Shown here: positions 27,093 to 37,001 of the stretch, one piece after another
Layout: the number at the start of each line of letters is the position of its first letter
Position numbering within the stretch: position 1 is the stretch's first letter
The notes under the pieces: model-generated
Database searches by the model: none
Seen by the model: only the letters and a program-made list of their open reading frames with translations
What the model was told of the DNA's origin: nothing
Program-made: the position numbers and the translations under genes
Assembly: GCF_900141985.1 (NCBI RefSeq)
Contig: NZ_FQZK01000005.1
Span: 299,590-363,589 of the forward strand
Reading direction: 5' to 3'
DNA length: 64,000 nucleotides
Source: Nocardiopsis flavescens
GTDB lineage: Bacteria > Actinomycetota > Actinomycetes > Streptosporangiales > Streptosporangiaceae

Positions 27093-28457
27093 GTGAGTAT
27101 CTCGGAGAGGTCGGCGGCGTCGGTGGATCGCCCGGCCGGAGGACGGGCGCGGTGGCCGTTCCTCCAGGAGCCCCCTGGCCTGATCGTCTACATGTCCCTG
27201 CTGGTCCTCGCCGCGCTGTTCCTGTTCGGCGTGGCCTTCGCGCTGACCGCGTTCTCCCCGGTGGACCTCGCGGTGTTCGCCACGCTGGTCGCCGGCGCGG
27301 CGATCAGCGTCGAGGCGAACAGGCGCCTGGCGACCCCCCAGCACGCGGGCCTCAACCGGGACCTGCTGGGCGCCTGGTGGTTCCCCGTCGTCCTGCTGCT
27401 GCCCCCGGTCTACTCGTTCCTCATCCCCGTCCCCGTCTACCTGCTCGTCCAGCGGCGGCTGCGCCAGACGCTGGTGTACCGGCGGGTGTTCAACACGGCC
27501 TCGGTGGGCGTGTCCGGGTTCGTGGTCTCCGTGGCCTGGCACTGGATGATCGCCGGCGACTTCATGGGCGGCCTGCGCGGCGACGCCGGGGTGACCGAGC
27601 AGCTGACCTCCGTGCCCGGAGTGCTGTTCGCCCTCGCGGGCTGCGCGGTCTTCACCGTCCTCAACACCCTGATCGTCGCCCTGGCGGCCCGCATCAGCAC
27701 CGGGACCAAGAGCGGCCTGCTGCCGCTGTGGGACCGCGAGGCCCTCATGGTCGACACGGTCGAGCTGTGCGTCGGGGTCATCGTGGCCGCGCTGGCGCAC
27801 ATCTCCCTGTTCCTGCTGCCGATCGTGGTCCCGCCGATCCTGCTGCTCCAGCGCAGCCTGCTGTACCAGCAGTTGCAGACGGCGGCGCGGACCGACCCCA
27901 AGACCGGGCTGCTCAACGCGCCCACCTGGGAGCAGGAGGCGTCGATCGAGATCGCCCGCTCCCGCGCGGCGCGCAACCGGTCGGCGGTCCTGATCATCGA
28001 CATCGACCACTTCAAGCGGGTCAACGACACGCACGGCCACCTCTTCGGCGACCAGGTGCTCATGGGGGTGGCGACCACGATCTCCCACCAGCTGCGCCAG
28101 TCCGACCTGCTCGGTCGGTTCGGCGGCGAGGAGTTCGTGGTGCTGCTGCCGGGCGCCGACGTCAACGAGGCCTGGCACGCCGCCGAGCGGCTGCGCGTGG
28201 AGGTCGGGTGCATGGAGATCGCGGTGGAGAAGGTGCAGGTCACCGTCACCGTGTCGGTCGGCCTGGCGGTGGCGGGGGAGCACGGCAACGACCTGGTGGA
28301 GCTGCTCACCGCCGCGGACCTGGCGCTGTACCGGGCCAAGGAGACCGGGCGCAACCGGGTGTGCCTGCCGGGCGGGCGGCCGGAGGGCGGCACCGTGCCG
28401 GATCCGCGCGAGACCACGGCCGCGCCGGAGCGGCCGCAGGGCATCGCGGACGCCTGA
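27093..28457 (+). CDS. Membrane diguanylate cyclase (GGDEF)
   Basis: 454 residues. About six membrane segments occupy residues 25-255 (for example LIVYMSLLVLAALFLFGVAF), followed by a coiled linker and a GGDEF domain from about 267 (TDPKTGLLNAPTWEQEA). The active site is GGEEF near residue 344, and RQSD exactly five residues before it is an intact inhibitory I-site, so an active, feedback-inhibited c-di-GMP synthase is expected. No EAL domain is present. The GTG start follows GGGGGA. It resembles the multi-pass actinobacterial GGDEF proteins such as CdgE, but orthology is not shown. Confidence 0.93.
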   Translation: MSISERSAASVDRPAGGRARWPFLQEPPGLIVYMSLLVLAALFLFGVAFALTAFSPVDLAVFATLVAGAAISVEANRRLATPQHAGLNRDLLGAWWFPVVLLLPPVYSFLIPVPVYLLVQRRLRQTLVYRRVFNTASVGVSGFVVSVAWHWMIAGDFMGGLRGDAGVTEQLTSVPGVLFALAGCAVFTVLNTLIVALAARISTGTKSGLLPLWDREALMVDTVELCVGVIVAALAHISLFLLPIVVPPILLLQRSLLYQQLQTAARTDPKTGLLNAPTWEQEASIEIARSRAARNRSAVLIIDIDHFKRVNDTHGHLFGDQVLMGVATTISHQLRQSDLLGRFGGEEFVVLLPGADVNEAWHAAERLRVEVGCMEIAVEKVQVTVTVSVGLAVAGEHGNDLVELLTAADLALYRAKETGRNRVCLPGGRPEGGTVPDPRETTAAPERPQGIADA

Positions 28458-28535
28458 GGGGCCGCGCGTACCGGGGTTGTCCACAGGTCCCGGAAAGCCG
28501 TTGCGTGCGGCCGGTCCGTCACGCACCGTGAATAT

Positions 28536-30050
28536 ATGCACTTCGACCAGGATCGTTTCCCGCAGTCCGCCGACCCCGACGACCCCCGTCCCGCGCTTGC
28601 GCGCCGCCGCCGCGTCCCCGCGCCCCGCCCGCCCGCCGACGCCCTCCCGCCCGACGCGCCCGTGGCCGATCCCCCTGCGCCGACCGACCGCCCGGCGCCC
28701 CGCCGACCCGTGCCCGACCGTCCGGTGCCCGACCACCGGGTGCCCGGCGCCGCGGGGGACGGCGACCGCCCGCCGGGCCGTCCGCGGACGCCGGAGGCCG
28801 AGGGCGGCCCGCCGCCGGGATCCGAGGGGCCGGACGGAGGGCGCGGGAGGACCCGGGACCCCGCCGGGCCGGACCCCTCTGGTGCGCGCCCCGGCGATCC
28901 GCCCCCGGGCGGTGGTCCGGACGCGTCAGGTGTTCCGGGCGGTGCGGGGGGCCGCGGGAAGGACCCCTCGGGTACGGAGCGGGGCGGCTCGCCGCCGGGC
29001 GACGGGACGGGTTCCCCGGACGCGGGTCGCGCTGACCGGCCGCCGGATGCCGTCGGGGCGGTGCCGCCGGTGGGCGGGCGCCTGGAGCTGCGCAACCCGC
29101 TCGACATCATCGCCGGGATGCCCTACCTCGTCGGCGAGCCGCCCGACCCCGGCCTCGTGGTGATCGCGGCCAGGGGCACGGGCGTGCACGCCGCGTTCTG
29201 CGGGGCGCTGGACGGCGAGCACCGGCACCTGACGCCCCTGCAGCGGGCCCGGCCGCCGGTCGACCTGGCCGTCGCCGAGGGGTGCAGCGGGCTCCTCATC
29301 GTCGCCTACGGGCCGCCCGGGCGGGTCACGCCCTACGTGGACGCCCTGATGCTCGCCGCCCGCGAGCGCGGGGTGAGCGTCATCGACGCCCTGCGGGTCA
29401 CCGGCGGGCGCTACTGGTCCTACACCTGTGTCTCCCCCTCCTGCTGCCCGCCCGAGGGCACCGTCATCGACGTCGACGGCTCACCCGTGCCCGCCGGGGC
29501 CGTCCTGCGCGGCATCGCCCCCGCCCGGCCTCCCCGGGCCGCCTCCGCCGACCTGGACCGCGTGCGCGCCCTGCTCGCCCCCGTGGACGGGTCGGAGCGG
29601 GCCGCGGTGGGCGCCGTCGCGGCGGCGTTCGAGGCCCGGATGCGCTCGCTGCCGGACGACGCGCGGGTGGCGCGCGGCACGGACGAGGTCCGGGCGGCCG
29701 TCGGGGGCGGCGGGACGCCCGGGCGCGAGGACACCGCCCGGCTGGGCGTCCACCTCGGACACCTGCGGGTGCGCGACCGGGCGTGGGCCGCCATCACCGC
29801 GGGCACCGCCCCGCGCCACCGCGACCTGTGGGCCCACCTGGTCCGCCACCTGCCCGACCGGTGGCGGGCCGCCCCCGCCGCGCTCACCGCGGTCGCCGCC
29901 TGGCAGCAGGGCGACGACGTGCTCGCCATGGCCGCCGTCGAGACCGCTCTGGCCGCCGACCCCGGGTACTCCATGGCGGTGCTCCTGGGGCGGGCGCTGG
30001 CCTGGGGACTGCCGGTGGAGCGGTGGCGCGACCGCGCACCGAAGGACTGA
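28536..30050 (+). CDS. DUF4192 domain protein
   Basis: 504 residues. The first ~185 are a Pro/Gly/Arg/Asp-rich, disordered region. From about residue 187 the protein is a DUF4192 domain: LELRNPLDIIAGMPYLVGE, LLIVAYGPPGRVTPYVDAL, RYWSYTCVSPSCCPPEG and a C-terminal helical end with AWQQGDDVLAMAAVETAL. The family is widespread in actinobacteria, uncharacterised, and often encoded near ABC-F or housekeeping genes. The ATG lacks a ribosome site. The long disordered head could mean a later start, but no better one is evident. Confidence 0.85.
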   Translation: MHFDQDRFPQSADPDDPRPALARRRRVPAPRPPADALPPDAPVADPPAPTDRPAPRRPVPDRPVPDHRVPGAAGDGDRPPGRPRTPEAEGGPPPGSEGPDGGRGRTRDPAGPDPSGARPGDPPPGGGPDASGVPGGAGGRGKDPSGTERGGSPPGDGTGSPDAGRADRPPDAVGAVPPVGGRLELRNPLDIIAGMPYLVGEPPDPGLVVIAARGTGVHAAFCGALDGEHRHLTPLQRARPPVDLAVAEGCSGLLIVAYGPPGRVTPYVDALMLAARERGVSVIDALRVTGGRYWSYTCVSPSCCPPEGTVIDVDGSPVPAGAVLRGIAPARPPRAASADLDRVRALLAPVDGSERAAVGAVAAAFEARMRSLPDDARVARGTDEVRAAVGGGGTPGREDTARLGVHLGHLRVRDRAWAAITAGTAPRHRDLWAHLVRHLPDRWRAAPAALTAVAAWQQGDDVLAMAAVETALAADPGYSMAVLLGRALAWGLPVERWRDRAPKD

Positions 30051-30106
30051 CCGGAGAGGCCCCCGCGATGGCGGGGGCATCTCCCGAGACGCCCTAGGCT
30101 GGAGGC

Positions 30107-31771
<1,665 letters not shown>

Positions 31772-31789
31772 GCCTGTTCCGCCGTCGCC

Positions 31790-31827
31790 CCGGGGCCGGT
31801 CCGACGTTCGCGTCGGGCCGGCCCCGG
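31790..31827 (+). terminator. Terminator of ettA with TTCG loop
   Basis: A 17-bp stem (CCGGGGCCGG-T-CCGACG against CGTCGG-G-CCGGCCCCGG, one G-T pair) closed by a TTCG tetraloop, 19 bases after the stop. The remaining ~260 bases before the globin gene hold no supported gene. Confidence 0.75.
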
Positions 31828-32090
31828 TGTTCTCCGGGAGGCGGCGAGCCCCCGCGGGCGGGCCGCGTCCCGCGCCACGGGGTGCGGGCCCGCTCCGGTG
31901 CCGGAGCGCCGCCCGACCGGGGCCGGGGTATCGGGCACGCCGTGGGGCTCTGCCCCGGGCGGGCGCTCGGTGGGGGTCCGGTCGGCCGGCGGCCGGAGAG
32001 CGGGGCGGGCGGGTTCCGTGTCCCTGCGGGTTTATTCCGGGGTCCTAGGGCCCTCGGAGAGCGGCCGGGACTTCGCATACCCTAGGGGCG

Positions 32091-32609
32091 ATGACTTCCG
32101 CGCGCGATGACCAGCAGAGCCCGGGCGAGGAGCCCGTGCGCATGACGTTCTACGAGGCCGTGGGCGGTGAGGAGACCTTCACCCGCCTGGTCCGTCGTTT
32201 CTACGAGGGCGTGGCCGAGGACCCCCTGCTCCGGCCCATGTACCCCGAGGAGGACCTGGGGCCGGCGGAGGAGCGGCTCCGGCTGTTCTTCATCCAGTAC
32301 TGGGGAGGCCCGCGCACCTACAACGAGCAGCGCGGCCACCCGCGGCTGCGCATGCGCCACTTCCCGTTCCGCATCGGGGCCGTGGAGCGCGACCTGTGGC
32401 TGAAGCACATGCGCGTCGCCGTCGACTCCCTGGAACTCCACGAGGCGCTGGAGCGCCAGCTGTGGGAGTACATGGTCATGGCGGCGCACAGCATGGTGAA
32501 CGTCCCCGAAGAGGTGTCCCGCCCCGCGGTCGCCGAGCCCACGCGGGTCTCGGTGTCCTCCGACGACGACGGCGACGACGGCGAGGTCGTCTCGATCTCC
32601 CTCAAGTAG
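32091..32609 (+). CDS. glbO: Group II truncated haemoglobin (trHbO)
   Basis: 172 residues, with a 17-residue head and a 40-residue acidic tail around a 2-on-2 globin fold. Visible landmarks are [21 protein letters not shown] (helix B with the B10 tyrosine), [24 protein letters not shown] and [12 protein letters not shown], which carries the proximal haem histidine, and the group II tryptophan in ERDLWLKHM. Such proteins bind oxygen and detoxify nitric oxide or peroxides. TACCCT seven bases before the ATG suggests a leaderless transcript. An internal ATG at codon 18 would remove the head. Confidence 0.93.
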   Translation: MTSARDDQQSPGEEPVRMTFYEAVGGEETFTRLVRRFYEGVAEDPLLRPMYPEEDLGPAEERLRLFFIQYWGGPRTYNEQRGHPRLRMRHFPFRIGAVERDLWLKHMRVAVDSLELHEALERQLWEYMVMAAHSMVNVPEEVSRPAVAEPTRVSVSSDDDGDDGEVVSISLK

Positions 32610-32675
32610 CCCCGGGCGGCTCCGGGCGCCCCCGGGTACCGGGGCCGTCCCCCCGGGCCGCGGCGCTCACAGCGT

Positions 32676-32740
32676 GGCCGGTCGGACGTACTGCCCGGGG
32701 AAGGCGCGTCCGGTGTCGTCGGGCCGTCGGGTGCTCTGCG
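32676..32740. repeat. Diverged tandem copy of the thioesterase 3' end (copy B)
   Basis: 65 bp match 32756-32820, the end of the thioesterase gene, at a constant 80-bp offset with nine differences that I counted, nearly all transitions (about 86% identity). Copy B lies directly downstream of the gene on the minus strand. Read in the matching frame it would encode a variant of the last ~20 residues. It looks like an old partial tandem duplication. Confidence 0.85.
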
Positions 32741-32761
32741 CGTACCGTCCGGACCGGCCGG

Positions 32762-33205
32762 TCAGATGTACTGCCGGAGGAAGGCGCGTTCGGTGTCGTT
32801 GAGCCGCCGGGCGCTCTGCGTGGGGACGTCGAAGCCCACCAGCACCGTGCGGGCGCGCAGGTACACGCGGTCGTCGTCGAGGATCTCGTAGGCCAGCGAG
32901 AAGCTGGCGTTGCGCACCTCGGTCACCCACAGCTCCACCCGCACCGGCTCCGAACGCGGCAGCAGCGGCGCCGCGTAGTCCGCCTCCTGGCGGGCCACCA
33001 CCATGGCGCCGAACACCTCCTCGCCCTCGACCGCCCCGCCGAAGCGCAGGAACGAGACGCGGGCGTCCTCCAGGTAGGTCAGCATGCGGACGTTGTTGAC
33101 GTGGTGCTGCGGGTCGAGGTCGGCGTAGCGGACCTGCGCCAGGTGTACGTGGCGGCGCGGCCCGGTCGCCGTTCCGGCGCCCGCGGCCTCCTCGGTCTGT
33201 GTCAC
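32762..33205 (-). CDS. Acyl-CoA thioesterase, 4HBT hot-dog fold
   Basis: 147 residues. VRYADLDPQHHVNNVRMLTYLEDAR is cut here to its core, YADLDPQHHVNN, the 4-hydroxybenzoyl-CoA thioesterase signature with the catalytic aspartate. Later parts (ELWVTEVRNASFSLAYEI, VYLRARTVLVGFD) form the hot-dog beta sheet. It should hydrolyse acyl-CoA esters, and the chain length preference is unknown. The GTG start has GAGAGGACC upstream. Its last 20 codons are duplicated downstream (see the repeat at 32676). It is convergent with the globin gene. Confidence 0.88.
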   Translation of the reverse strand: MTQTEEAAGAGTATGPRRHVHLAQVRYADLDPQHHVNNVRMLTYLEDARVSFLRFGGAVEGEEVFGAMVVARQEADYAAPLLPRSEPVRVELWVTEVRNASFSLAYEILDDDRVYLRARTVLVGFDVPTQSARRLNDTERAFLRQYI

Positions 33206-33309
33206 GTCCGTGGTCCTCTCGTGGGCTCTGCGGGGGGTGGCCGGACCCGATTCTCCCAGCCGCCGCCGCACGGGCACACGGCCCGGGGCCCGCGGAAGCT
33301 GTGTCCTTG

Positions 33310-33327
33310 CTCTCGCGGAAGCGAGAG
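33310..33327 (-). terminator. GNRA-type hairpin after the oligopeptidase gene
   Basis: CTCTCGC-GGAA-GCGAGAG, a 7-bp stem with a four-base loop, lies between the stop of the prolyl oligopeptidase and the thioesterase start, both on the minus strand. It is a probable terminator, adjacent to the 13-bp repeats. Confidence 0.45.
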
Positions 33328-33364
33328 CGGACCCACCCCGCGGACCCACCCCGCGGACCCACCC
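33326..33364. repeat. Three perfect 13-bp tandem repeats
   Basis: GCGGACCCACCCC repeats three times without change (33326, 33339, 33352). The spacing is not that of a known operator. It lies in the thioesterase-oligopeptidase gap and could be a slippage product or an unknown binding array. Confidence 0.8.
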
Positions 33365-33410
33365 CGCGAGCGCGCCCCGCGGCCCGGCCGCGGGGCGCGC
33401 TCCGCCCGGC

Positions 33411-35504
33411 TCAGTCCACGCCCAGGCCCAGGTGGTGGGCGAGGAAGCCCAGCTGGTCGGCGTTCAGCTCCACGCTGCGGCTCACCGAGCGGGTGCTGTG
33501 CCCCACCTCGGCCTCCCGGCGCACCAGCACCGGCCGCTCCGTGATCGGCGCCGAGGTCGCCCACTGCAACTGCGCGCACAGCTTGCGCGCGTGCAGCGGG
33601 TCGACCCGGGTGTCGTTGTCGAACACCGTGAAGAGCACGGCCGGGTAGCGGGTGCCCTCCCGCACGTTGTGGTACGGCGAGTAGTCCAGCAGCCACCCCA
33701 GCTGTTCGGGATCCTCGGCGCTGCCGTACTCCACGCTCCACAGCCGGCCGAGCCCGAACCGCTCGTAGCGGACCATGTCCAGCAGCGGGGCCGAGCACAC
33801 CGCCGCCGCGAACAGGTCCGGCCGCTGGGTGACCATCGCCCCGACCAGCAGGCCGCCGTTGCTGCCGCCCATCACCGCGAGCCGCCCGGGTTCGGTGACC
33901 CCGGTGGCGATCAGGTGCTCGGCCGCGGCGGCGCAGTCGTCGAACACGTTCTGCTTGTCCGCGAGCATGCCGCCGCGGTGCCACTCCTCGCCCTCCTCCA
34001 GGCCGCCGCGCAGCCCGGCCACGGCGTACACGCCCCCGGCGCGCACCCAGGCCAGGGCGGTCGCCGAGTAGCCGGGGGTGAGGGAGATCCGGAAGCCGCC
34101 GTACCCGTACAGGATGGTCGGCCGCGGACCGTCGGCCGGGGCGGCGGGCGCCATCACCAGCATCCGGACCGTGGTGCCGTCCCCCGAGGTGTAGGCGATC
34201 TGCTCCACCCGCACCTCGGGCACGGTGACGGAGCCGGGCGCGCTCTCCCACAGCTCCACCGAGCCGGTGCGGGCGTCGTAGCGGTACACCGACGACGGGG
34301 TGGTGCTGTCGGTGTAGCCGAACCAGGCCTCGTGGCCGCCCTCGGGGCGCTCCAGCAGTCCGCCGACGCTGCCCAGGCCGGGCAGCGGCAGCGTGCCCAG
34401 CAGCGCGCCGGTGGCCAGGTCGTGCCGGGTCACCTCGCCGACGGCGTGCCGGGTCCAGGAGACCAGCAGCTCGGGCCGCTCCAGGCCGGGGCCGTCCAGG
34501 ACCGCGTAGTCCTCCAGCACCGCGTCGTCCGACTCGGCCACGAGCGTGCGCCAGTTCCCGTACTCCGGGGCCTCGGGGTCGGCGACGCACAGCCGCCCGC
34601 GCGGGGCGTCGCGGTCGGTGAACAGGTAGAGCCGGCCGTCCCGGCCGGTGTGGGCGGACAGGGCGGCGTTCACGTCCTCCTGGACGCTCACCCAGGCGGG
34701 CGCCTCGGGACTGCTCCGCTCCAGGTCGGCCAGCCACAGGTCGGCGGCGGCGGACGTCCCCTTGGAGGCGTCCAGGACCAGCCAGCGGCCGTCCCGGCTC
34801 ACCCACACCCCGAAGTACTCGGTCTTGTCCCGGCCCTGGCCGAAGATCAGCACGTCCTCGTCGGCGGAGGTGCCCAGCCGGTGCAGGTAGACGCGCCGGT
34901 GGTAGTCCTGCTCGCCCTCGGGGACCTCCCCGGGCGGCAGCTTGCGCACGTAGTAGAACGCCGACGAGTCCGGCAGCCACGCCACGGGGGTGTACCGCGC
35001 CCGGTCGATCGGGCCGTCGACGACCTCCCCGCTGTCCACGTCCACGACCCTCAGGACGGACTCCTCGCTGCCCCCCTCCGACAGCTGGTAGGCGAGCAGC
35101 CGCCCGGACGGGTCCACCTTCCAGGCGTCCAGTGTGGTGAGCCCGGAGGGGTCCAGCGCCCCGGGGTCGATCAGGACCCGCTCGGGCCCGTCGCCGTCCC
35201 GCACGTACAGGACGGGGTGTTCCTGGTCTGCGGTCCGGCGTCCCGAGAAGCGGCGCTCCCCGCGCCAGACGGGTGCGCCCGCGCTGCCGGCCCCCAGGAG
35301 TTCGCGCACGTGCGCGGCGAACGCGTCCCGACCGGGCAGGTGTGCGCCGAGTTCGGAGAACAGGGTGTCCTGGGCGGCCGACCATTCCTTGGCCGGAGCG
35401 GATTCGGGGTCTTCCAACCACCGGTAGGGGTCGGAGACGGGGCGGCCGTGCAGGTTCTCGACGAGGTCGAGCCGCTCGGCCGGCGGATAGCGGAGTTCAG
35501 GCAT
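33411..35504 (-). CDS. Prolyl oligopeptidase (S9A)
   Basis: 697 residues. An N-terminal beta-propeller (YRWLEDPESAPAKEWSAAQ at the start, YYVRKLPPGEVPEGEQDYHR) precedes an alpha/beta-hydrolase domain with ILYGYGGFRISLTPGYS, the serine nucleophile in GGSNGGLLVGAMVTQRPDL, the aspartate near VFDNDTRVDP and the histidine in EVGHSTR. It cleaves short peptides after proline in the cytosol; no signal peptide is seen. TAGAGT seven bases before the ATG suggests a leaderless transcript. The long upstream extension of the frame is not protein-like. Confidence 0.94.
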   Translation of the reverse strand: MPELRYPPAERLDLVENLHGRPVSDPYRWLEDPESAPAKEWSAAQDTLFSELGAHLPGRDAFAAHVRELLGAGSAGAPVWRGERRFSGRRTADQEHPVLYVRDGDGPERVLIDPGALDPSGLTTLDAWKVDPSGRLLAYQLSEGGSEESVLRVVDVDSGEVVDGPIDRARYTPVAWLPDSSAFYYVRKLPPGEVPEGEQDYHRRVYLHRLGTSADEDVLIFGQGRDKTEYFGVWVSRDGRWLVLDASKGTSAAADLWLADLERSSPEAPAWVSVQEDVNAALSAHTGRDGRLYLFTDRDAPRGRLCVADPEAPEYGNWRTLVAESDDAVLEDYAVLDGPGLERPELLVSWTRHAVGEVTRHDLATGALLGTLPLPGLGSVGGLLERPEGGHEAWFGYTDSTTPSSVYRYDARTGSVELWESAPGSVTVPEVRVEQIAYTSGDGTTVRMLVMAPAAPADGPRPTILYGYGGFRISLTPGYSATALAWVRAGGVYAVAGLRGGLEEGEEWHRGGMLADKQNVFDDCAAAAEHLIATGVTEPGRLAVMGGSNGGLLVGAMVTQRPDLFAAAVCSAPLLDMVRYERFGLGRLWSVEYGSAEDPEQLGWLLDYSPYHNVREGTRYPAVLFTVFDNDTRVDPLHARKLCAQLQWATSAPITERPVLVRREAEVGHSTRSVSRSVELNADQLGFLAHHLGLGVD

Positions 35505-35830
35505 GCTTCGCACTCTATCCACCGCTATCTCACATGCGATCGGTATAGGAAGGGAACGGGGAACGTGGTTTCGGCGACACGCATTATGACCAGGAATAGC
35601 GATAACAGCGGCCTCGCGACGCGGGCGGTGGAAATTGGGGTGGCGCCGGAGCCTCCTCACCGCGCACACTGAATGCGGGACGCAACTCGGCGGGACCACC
35701 GGGAGGTCCGTGTGGCAAGGCGTACAGAGCCACCGATCACGGGATCGGTGCACAGGGAGGTCTCCTGGCTGGCCGAACGGCTGGCCGGGGAAGAGACACG
35801 GTCGTCGCATCCGACGGCCGGGGCGACGCG
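35505..35830. other. Intergenic region between divergent genes
   Basis: 326 bp, AT-richer near 35520-35640. It should contain the promoters of the oligopeptidase (leftward, TAGAGT at 35517-35512) and the HNH gene. No further gene is supported. Confidence 0.45.
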
Positions 35831-36379
35831 ATGAGCGGCTCGCGCAGCAGAGAGGGCGGCCCAACCGCCCGCCGACACGTGCTGCTGCTCAACGCGAGTT
35901 TCGAACCGCTCACGACATTGCCGTTGCGCAGGGCGATTCTGCTCGTGCTCCGGGAGAAGGCGGAGGTCGTACACCGCGACGGGGCGGGGGCGCTGCTCCA
36001 CTCGGCGACGCACTCCTACGAGGTGCCGTCGGTGATCAGGCTCAGGCGCTACATCAGTGTTCCCTACAGTCGCAGGGTGCCCCTCACCCGCGTGGCGCTG
36101 ATGCGCCGCGACCGGCACACCTGCGGCTACTGCGGAAAGAAGGCGGAGACGATCGACCACGTCATCCCGCGCAGCCGCGGCGGCGCGCACGTGTGGGAGA
36201 ACGTGGTGGCGGCCTGCAAGCCGTGCAACCACCGCAAGGCCGACAAGTTCCTGGACGAACTCGGCTGGGAGCTGCACGTCACACCCAAGGTGCCCAAGGG
36301 GCCGCACTGGCGGCTGATCAACGGGGACCTGCACGGCGACCCGCAGTGGGAGCCGTACATGGCTCACCTGGCCGCCTGA
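35831..36379 (+). CDS. HNH endonuclease
   Basis: 182 residues. The N-terminal half (VLLLNASFEPLTTLPLRRAI) is typical of the actinobacterial HNH family. The catalytic part is CGYCGKKAETIDHVIPRSRGG cut to its elements: CGYC zinc ligands, DHVIPRS with the HNH histidine, ENVVAACKPCNHRKADK with the second CxxC and the final histidine. It is a likely metal-dependent nuclease of chromosomal type, with no restriction partner adjacent. The ATG has only a weak site. A T-tailed terminator follows. Confidence 0.92.
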   Translation: MSGSRSREGGPTARRHVLLLNASFEPLTTLPLRRAILLVLREKAEVVHRDGAGALLHSATHSYEVPSVIRLRRYISVPYSRRVPLTRVALMRRDRHTCGYCGKKAETIDHVIPRSRGGAHVWENVVAACKPCNHRKADKFLDELGWELHVTPKVPKGPHWRLINGDLHGDPQWEPYMAHLAA

Positions 36380-36433
36380 CGGCCCGACCGCACCCGGCGG
36401 CGGGGACAGCGCGTCCCGTCCCGCTCCGCCTCA

Positions 36434-36474
36434 CCGCCCCCGGCGCCTTTGACGGGCGACCGGGGGCGGCTTTT
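36434..36474 (+). terminator. Rho-independent terminator after the HNH gene
   Basis: CCGCCCCCGG/CCGGGGGCGG with a 16-base loop, followed by CTTTT. It is the most classical terminator in the window. Confidence 0.85.
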
Positions 36475-36521
36475 CCCGTCCGGGCCCTTTCCGGCCGTGG
36501 CCGCGGCCCTATCCTGGGGGC

Positions 36522-36728
36522 ATGCCCAGATACGACTTCCGGTGCCGCGAGTGCGGCGACACCTTCGAGCTCTCCCGTCCGATGGCCGAGTCCGGGGACC
36601 CGGCCGACTGCCCGCGGGGACACGGGGACACGGTGCGCCTGCTGTCCACGGTCGCCGTGGGCGGCATGGCCCCGGCGCCCGCCTCCGGCGGCGGTGGCGG
36701 CTGCTGCGGTGGCGGCTGCTGCGGCTGA
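36522..36728 (+). CDS. FmdB-type zinc ribbon protein
   Basis: 68 residues. YDFRCRECGDTFELSRPM is the CxxC knuckle of the FmdB/Zn-ribbon family, with a second cysteine in DCPRGHG. The tail is Gly/Cys-rich (GGGGGCCGGGCCG). These proteins may bind zinc or nucleic acid, but the role is unknown. TATCCT exactly six bases before the ATG suggests a leaderless transcript. A strong hairpin follows the stop. Confidence 0.88.
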   Translation: MPRYDFRCRECGDTFELSRPMAESGDPADCPRGHGDTVRLLSTVAVGGMAPAPASGGGGGCCGGGCCG

Positions 36729-36737
36729 CCGCGGCGG

Positions 36738-36770
36738 GGCGGGGGCGGCTCCGGCCGCCCCCGCCGGTTT
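36738..36770 (+). terminator. Terminator after the FmdB gene
   Basis: An 11-bp perfect stem GGCGGGGGCGG/CCGCCCCCGCC with a six-base loop, followed by GGTTT. The region 36771-36951 beyond it has no supported gene. Confidence 0.7.
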
Positions 36771-36951
36771 CGACCCTCGGGTGGTGCGTCCGCGCCGGGT
36801 TCCTCGGGGTGCCCGTGCGGTCCAGGTGTACCGACCTGAGAGGTCGGGTACGCGGGTGGCGGTGCCGTACCCCTGGGATGCCCGCGCGGTCTCGGCCTTC
36901 GGGCGGTGCGGCGGTGCCGCGCGCCCCACGGTGCCCGTGTGCTCTCCACCG

Positions 36952-36986
36952 CCGGACACGGCGGGGGCCGGACCCGCCGTGTCCGG
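36952..36986 (-). terminator. Terminator of ilvD
   Basis: A 14-bp perfect stem CCGGACACGGCGGG/CCCGCCGTGTCCGG with a 7-base loop, 15 bases past the ilvD stop on the minus strand. Confidence 0.7.
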
Positions 36987-37001
36987 CCCCCCACCGCCGC
37001 G

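Noticed and set aside
35587..35673. A 28-codon frame (MTRNSDNSGLATRAVEIG...)
   Set aside because: It has no ribosome site and no -10 at leaderless spacing.
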